Positions 61,288 to 64,000 of a DNA stretch of 64,000 nucleotides are shown one piece after another. The translations under genes and the position numbers were made by a program. The stretch is from Gammaproteobacteria bacterium. Its GTDB lineage: Bacteria; Pseudomonadota; Gammaproteobacteria; Steroidobacterales; Steroidobacteraceae. The stretch lies in NCBI GenBank assembly GCA_025355645.1, contig JANXZG010000072.1:79427-143426 (forward strand). Direction: 5' to 3'. Numbering within the stretch: the first letter of the stretch is position 1; each line of letters opens with the position of its first letter. The notes beneath the pieces were generated by a model. That model was not told the DNA's origin. It saw only the letters and a list, made by a program, of their open reading frames with translations, and made no database searches.

Positions 61288-62961
61288 CTAGTTGCTGGTG
61301 CCGCTAAGCGAAACCGCTTGCGTGCCGGCGCCGCCGCTGGTATTTACGCTCAGTATCGCCGACTTAGCGCCCAATCCCTTCGGGGCGAAGGTCACATTAA
61401 TCGTGCAACTGGCTCCTGCCGCTAGCGAAGGTCGGCAGTTCTGCGTCAGGGTGAACGTTCCGGCGTCGGCACCTGAGCGGGCGATACTCGTGATCGGCAG
61501 CGGGACGCTGCCATTATTTTTCACGGTCACTGCTTGCGACGGGCTGGTCGTGCCGTGCGTCACGGTGCCGAAGGCCAACGTCGTCGGAAACACGGTGTAG
61601 GGCCCCGCGATGCCGGTTCCCGATAACTTGACTGATTTCGTCCCCGCGCCGCCTCCGGCATTGACGTTCAGCGTCGCTGTCTTGGCGCCCAGCGCCTTCG
61701 GAGCGAATATTACGTGGATCGTGCAGGTCGCTCCGACCGCAACCGACGGGCGGCAATTATCCGTCTCCGTAAACTGACCGGGGGCGGTGCCCGTGCGCGT
61801 AATGCTGGTAATGGGCAACGAAACACCACCGGTATTAGTCACGGTCACCGCCTGTGTCGCGCTTTTCGTATCGGCCTGCTGGTTGCCGAACGCCAATGAA
61901 CCCGGCGCCACGGTAAAGGAGGCCGACGCCGGCCCCGAAACGACGCAGGCGCCTTGCGCATTCGACCATATTTTCTGCACGACATAGGTCTGGCCGTCAG
62001 AGGTGTTAACCGAACTTTGCTCTGCATTACAGATATCGCCCGATTCGCCGTTATTTGCGTCATACCAGGCCAGCGGGGGTCCGACGACCGTTGCGAGGCC
62101 CACCTCGGCATCGGTGATAGTCTCAACCATCTCGTGGGAGGCGACCGAGGTGTAATTGCCGAAAGGGGTTGCAGCATTACCGCAGCCGGTGGCGCAGCCG
62201 GATCCGGCTTGCATGTCCGGATGGACACCGTAGAAAAACTGGGCGAGCGAGCCCGCGGCGCCGACGGTCCCGTGATAGGCGCAGAATCCGCCGCCCACAC
62301 AGGAACTGCTCCCTCCCTGAGTGATCGTCTTTCCATGCGGGAAGAACACCGCGTAGTAGGTGTTCGTGTTTCCATTGCCATCCGTTGTCGGCGCGGGCAG
62401 GGTCCCTGCAGTGATCTGACGCGTGATCTCACTTTGAATGGTGCTATCGCTGATCGTATTTGCATTTGAGGCCGGCGTTATCGCGACCTGCAGGTCGAAG
62501 GAACCGCGACCGATGATCTGGTTGCTGGTCGGTGCCGCGAGGCCCGCGGTGTCGTACTCGGAGAGCCAGTCAACATAGGAGCTGTTCAGTACCTCATGGT
62601 AGAACGATGACATGCTGGGTGTACCGAGGGATTCCACCTGCGCAAGATACGACCCGGTTCCCCACAGCACCTGCACGACTTGCATATTGGAGACAACCCG
62701 CCCGCCGTAGTAGCTCAAGTGTGCTGCCGCAGGTAGCGGTGCGGGATTTAGGAAATATTCTGGCGGGTGCATGGGCAACACATGCGGATGGCCCACTTGA
62801 CCAAACTTTTGCGGATTTGGAATAAATTGTAGTGAAGTTGCAGCGCTGGGAGCTTCTATCACGAGGGCTTGAGGATCCGCCACTTCCGTCGACGATGCTT
62901 GTCCGTACGAGGTGCCCGCCAGCAGTGCCAGCGTGATCGCCAGAATTGAGAAAATGCGCAT
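61288..62961 (-). CDS. Secreted protein with metallopeptidase-like domain and two ASH-type repeats
   Basis: 557 residues with a Sec signal (1 to about 20, SYG-Q). The N-terminal 340 residues contain a possible zinc motif in SVASHEMVETITD and several cysteines (CVGGGFC, GCATGCG), reminiscent of secreted EXORDIUM-like or zinc-dependent proteins; the assignment is weak. Two tandem repeats of about 100 residues follow (from VAPGSLAFGNQ and VFPTTLAFGTV), each with LPITSI.R.G...G.F, a CRPS...G..CTI.V.FAPK core and a final LSGT, matching choice-of-anchor D/ASH (HYDIN-like) immunoglobulin-like domains. Likely surface or extracellular. Confidence 0.8.
   Translation of the reverse strand: MRIFSILAITLALLAGTSYGQASSTEVADPQALVIEAPSAATSLQFIPNPQKFGQVGHPHVLPMHPPEYFLNPAPLPAAAHLSYYGGRVVSNMQVVQVLWGTGSYLAQVESLGTPSMSSFYHEVLNSSYVDWLSEYDTAGLAAPTSNQIIGRGSFDLQVAITPASNANTISDSTIQSEITRQITAGTLPAPTTDGNGNTNTYYAVFFPHGKTITQGGSSSCVGGGFCAYHGTVGAAGSLAQFFYGVHPDMQAGSGCATGCGNAATPFGNYTSVASHEMVETITDAEVGLATVVGPPLAWYDANNGESGDICNAEQSSVNTSDGQTYVVQKIWSNAQGACVVSGPASASFTVAPGSLAFGNQQADTKSATQAVTVTNTGGVSLPITSITRTGTAPGQFTETDNCRPSVAVGATCTIHVIFAPKALGAKTATLNVNAGGGAGTKSVKLSGTGIAGPYTVFPTTLAFGTVTHGTTSPSQAVTVKNNGSVPLPITSIARSGADAGTFTLTQNCRPSLAAGASCTINVTFAPKGLGAKSAILSVNTSGGAGTQAVSLSGTSN
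61291..61905 (-). repeat. Tandem repeat encoding two ASH-type domains
   Basis: Two imperfect copies of about 300 bases, coding the two C-terminal domains of the secreted protein. Many positions match at protein level, fewer at DNA level, so duplication is old. Confidence 0.7.
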
Positions 62962-63037
62962 TCAGCGTGCTCCCAGGAATGTTAGTTGTAATTGTTGCAG
63001 AGTCATTCCACCGACCCACGCAGTTAGACCTTAGCGC

Positions 63038-63313
63038 TTAGTTCCCGATCCCGTCAAAAAAAGATTTCGCGCGCCGGACTTCGCCGCTGAGAATCGTGCG
63101 TAATTTGTCATAACGGGCCATGACGGCTGGCGCGACGTGCATGATCGAGTAGGGGAGCCGCTGCCCTAGTCCGCGGTTTGGTTGCCGGACTTCGCGATAG
63201 GCACGACGCGGTACCTTCAAGAGTCTGACAGGCTGGCGCCGTGTGCCGATCGCCCGCGCGGTCAAAGACGGCTGTCCCACCCGGATATATCGCGTCGCCA
63301 GATTGCCGCACAT
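63038..63313 (-). CDS. Hypothetical protein, doubtful
   Basis: 91 residues, basic, no recognised domain. Its 5' end overlaps the preceding membrane-protein gene by about 50 bases. Amino acid composition (many Arg) could reflect a random frame. Kept because the end region (RYDKLRTILSGEVRRAKSFF) has plausible helix character. Confidence 0.25.
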   Translation of the reverse strand: MCGNLATRYIRVGQPSLTARAIGTRRQPVRLLKVPRRAYREVRQPNRGLGQRLPYSIMHVAPAVMARYDKLRTILSGEVRRAKSFFDGIGN

Positions 63314-63699
63314 ACACGAGCGCTGACAAGGAACGCAACTGTGACGCCGCCAAATACCAGCAGGGGGGCGGGCGGAATACTCGCCCGGAACAGGTTCAGA
63401 TTCAGCGCTAAGCCGATAAGAGTGATCCCAGTTGCGATGTAAATAAACGCAAGGCTTGCCTTCGAATCACGGGACGCCAGCACCTCGCAAGAATAATAAC
63501 CGGAAATAAAATACGGAAGCCACGCGAGCAGGACTTTAAGGAGCGCAGCGAGCGCAATGTTCCACCCCCTTGCATGACTGGGCGGGGCAAATGCGCCGGG
63601 TCGCGCCGCATAGGCGATGACCGAGGCGATCCCGAGCGCAAGATGCAAGATAATCAGCCGACGAATATTCCTGATCATACGATCTACGATGCCTCGCAA
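63262..63699 (-). CDS. Hypothetical membrane protein
   Basis: 145 residues with about four hydrophobic segments (14-33, 46-67, 81-99, 108-126) and an Arg-rich N-terminus, consistent with an inner-membrane protein of unknown function. ATG 63699 or ATG 63678 could start it. No family recognised. Confidence 0.5.
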   Translation of the reverse strand: MRGIVDRMIRNIRRLIILHLALGIASVIAYAARPGAFAPPSHARGWNIALAALLKVLLAWLPYFISGYYSCEVLASRDSKASLAFIYIATGITLIGLALNLNLFRASIPPAPLLVFGGVTVAFLVSARVCAAIWRRDISGWDSRL

Positions 63700-63760
63700 T
63701 AAACCGGTTCCCTGCTCTTAGCGGGGAGATGCGCCGGCGATTACTCCATCGTGAATGTGA

Positions 63761-64000
63761 ATGAGTCATTCTAGACAAAAGATAAGGCCGCGTCCCCTGG
63801 TCGGGCGTGCTCAGCATAGCCAGGCGGCCTTGAAGTCCCCAAGAATATTGCCGAACGAGCCGACCACGCGTGGCAGCGTGACGCTCGACCCGGCCTATGA
63901 ATATGTCCAGGCACTTAAAATGCGCTACCGGCCAGGCGACCGTGATCGCATGCTGTGTTTGGAAAACAGGATCAGTTCGCTGCCGAACTTGAGTATTTCT
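63761..64000 (+). CDS. Hypothetical protein, partial (runs past window end)
   Basis: An open frame of 80 codons from ATG 63761 with an in-frame stop directly before it. The first 35 residues are basic; then YEYVQALKMRYRPGDRDRMLCLENRISSL. No domain recognised; no strong ribosome site. Confidence 0.4.
   Translation, partial: MSHSRQKIRPRPLVGRAQHSQAALKSPRILPNEPTTRGSVTLDPAYEYVQALKMRYRPGDRDRMLCLENRISSLPNLSIS

Overview
The window looks like chromosome from a high-GC gammaproteobacterium. The evidence is gene order: rimP-nusA-infB-rbfA-truB-rpsO-pnp, smc-zipA-ligA, trpS-scpA-scpB-rluB, ubiG-mupP-rmuC-yciK and gyrA-serC-pheA-aroA-cmk-rpsA-ihfB are all arranged much as in Pseudomonas and Xanthomonadales-like lineages. 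SMC-ScpAB is present, and ZipA and LpxL-type acyltransferase genes indicate a Gram-negative gammaproteobacterial envelope. Exact placement (for example Steroidobacter/Nevskia-like) is inference and cannot be settled here. No rRNA, tRNA, CRISPR array, prophage or insertion sequence was recognised.

Region by region. 1-2699 (minus): an ABC-2 exporter (permease cut by the window edge, plus ATPase) behind an NAD-type isocitrate dehydrogenase. 2698-3312: a DUF1415 gene with an odd start. 3576-7445: the most distinctive block, a compact operon for a tryptophan-tryptophylquinone (TTQ) amine dehydrogenase (large subunit, MauE, MauD, Tat-exported light chain) followed by two monoheme c-type cytochromes. 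7466-8994: a lipid A acyltransferase gene and a cold-inducible-type RRM protein with a long leader. 9066-17543: translation/transcription/RNA-decay superoperon with two tandem terminators in its leader. 17567-20212 (minus): PhaR-like regulator, GluQ, a DksA variant without a zinc finger and with a long basic tail, and QueF. 20275-26542: smc, zipA, ligA.

26574-28676 (minus): a lipoprotein PPIase, BolA, YciI and YciB. 28699-33781 (plus): YciO, an M50 protease, trpS, scpA, scpB and an RluB homologue whose catalytic motif is destroyed. 33739-37955 (minus): a class A beta-lactamase whose signal peptide is out of frame, then YciK-like SDR, RmuC, MupP/Gph and UbiG. 38076-47918: gyrA through galU, a DNA topology, aromatic amino acid, translation and sugar-nucleotide run. 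47923-49200 (minus): RhlE helicase with a long leader.

49408-64000 is more accessory: an aminotransferase/allophanate-hydrolase-like amidase pair, a REC-GGDEF(degenerate)-EAL protein, a FucP-like transporter, two exported peptidases (DUF885 and M28/GCPII-like), a Tat-exported PatB/MalY-like PLP enzyme, a secreted protein with two ASH-type repeats and a poorly conserved end with hypothetical genes.

Functionally, most of the window is housekeeping. The amine dehydrogenase operon would oxidise primary amines in the periplasm and pass electrons to cytochromes c; no mauG-like TTQ-maturation gene or small copper protein gene is visible beside it. The exported peptidases, transporter and PLP enzyme suggest a lifestyle that uses peptides and amines, which is an inference from content only.
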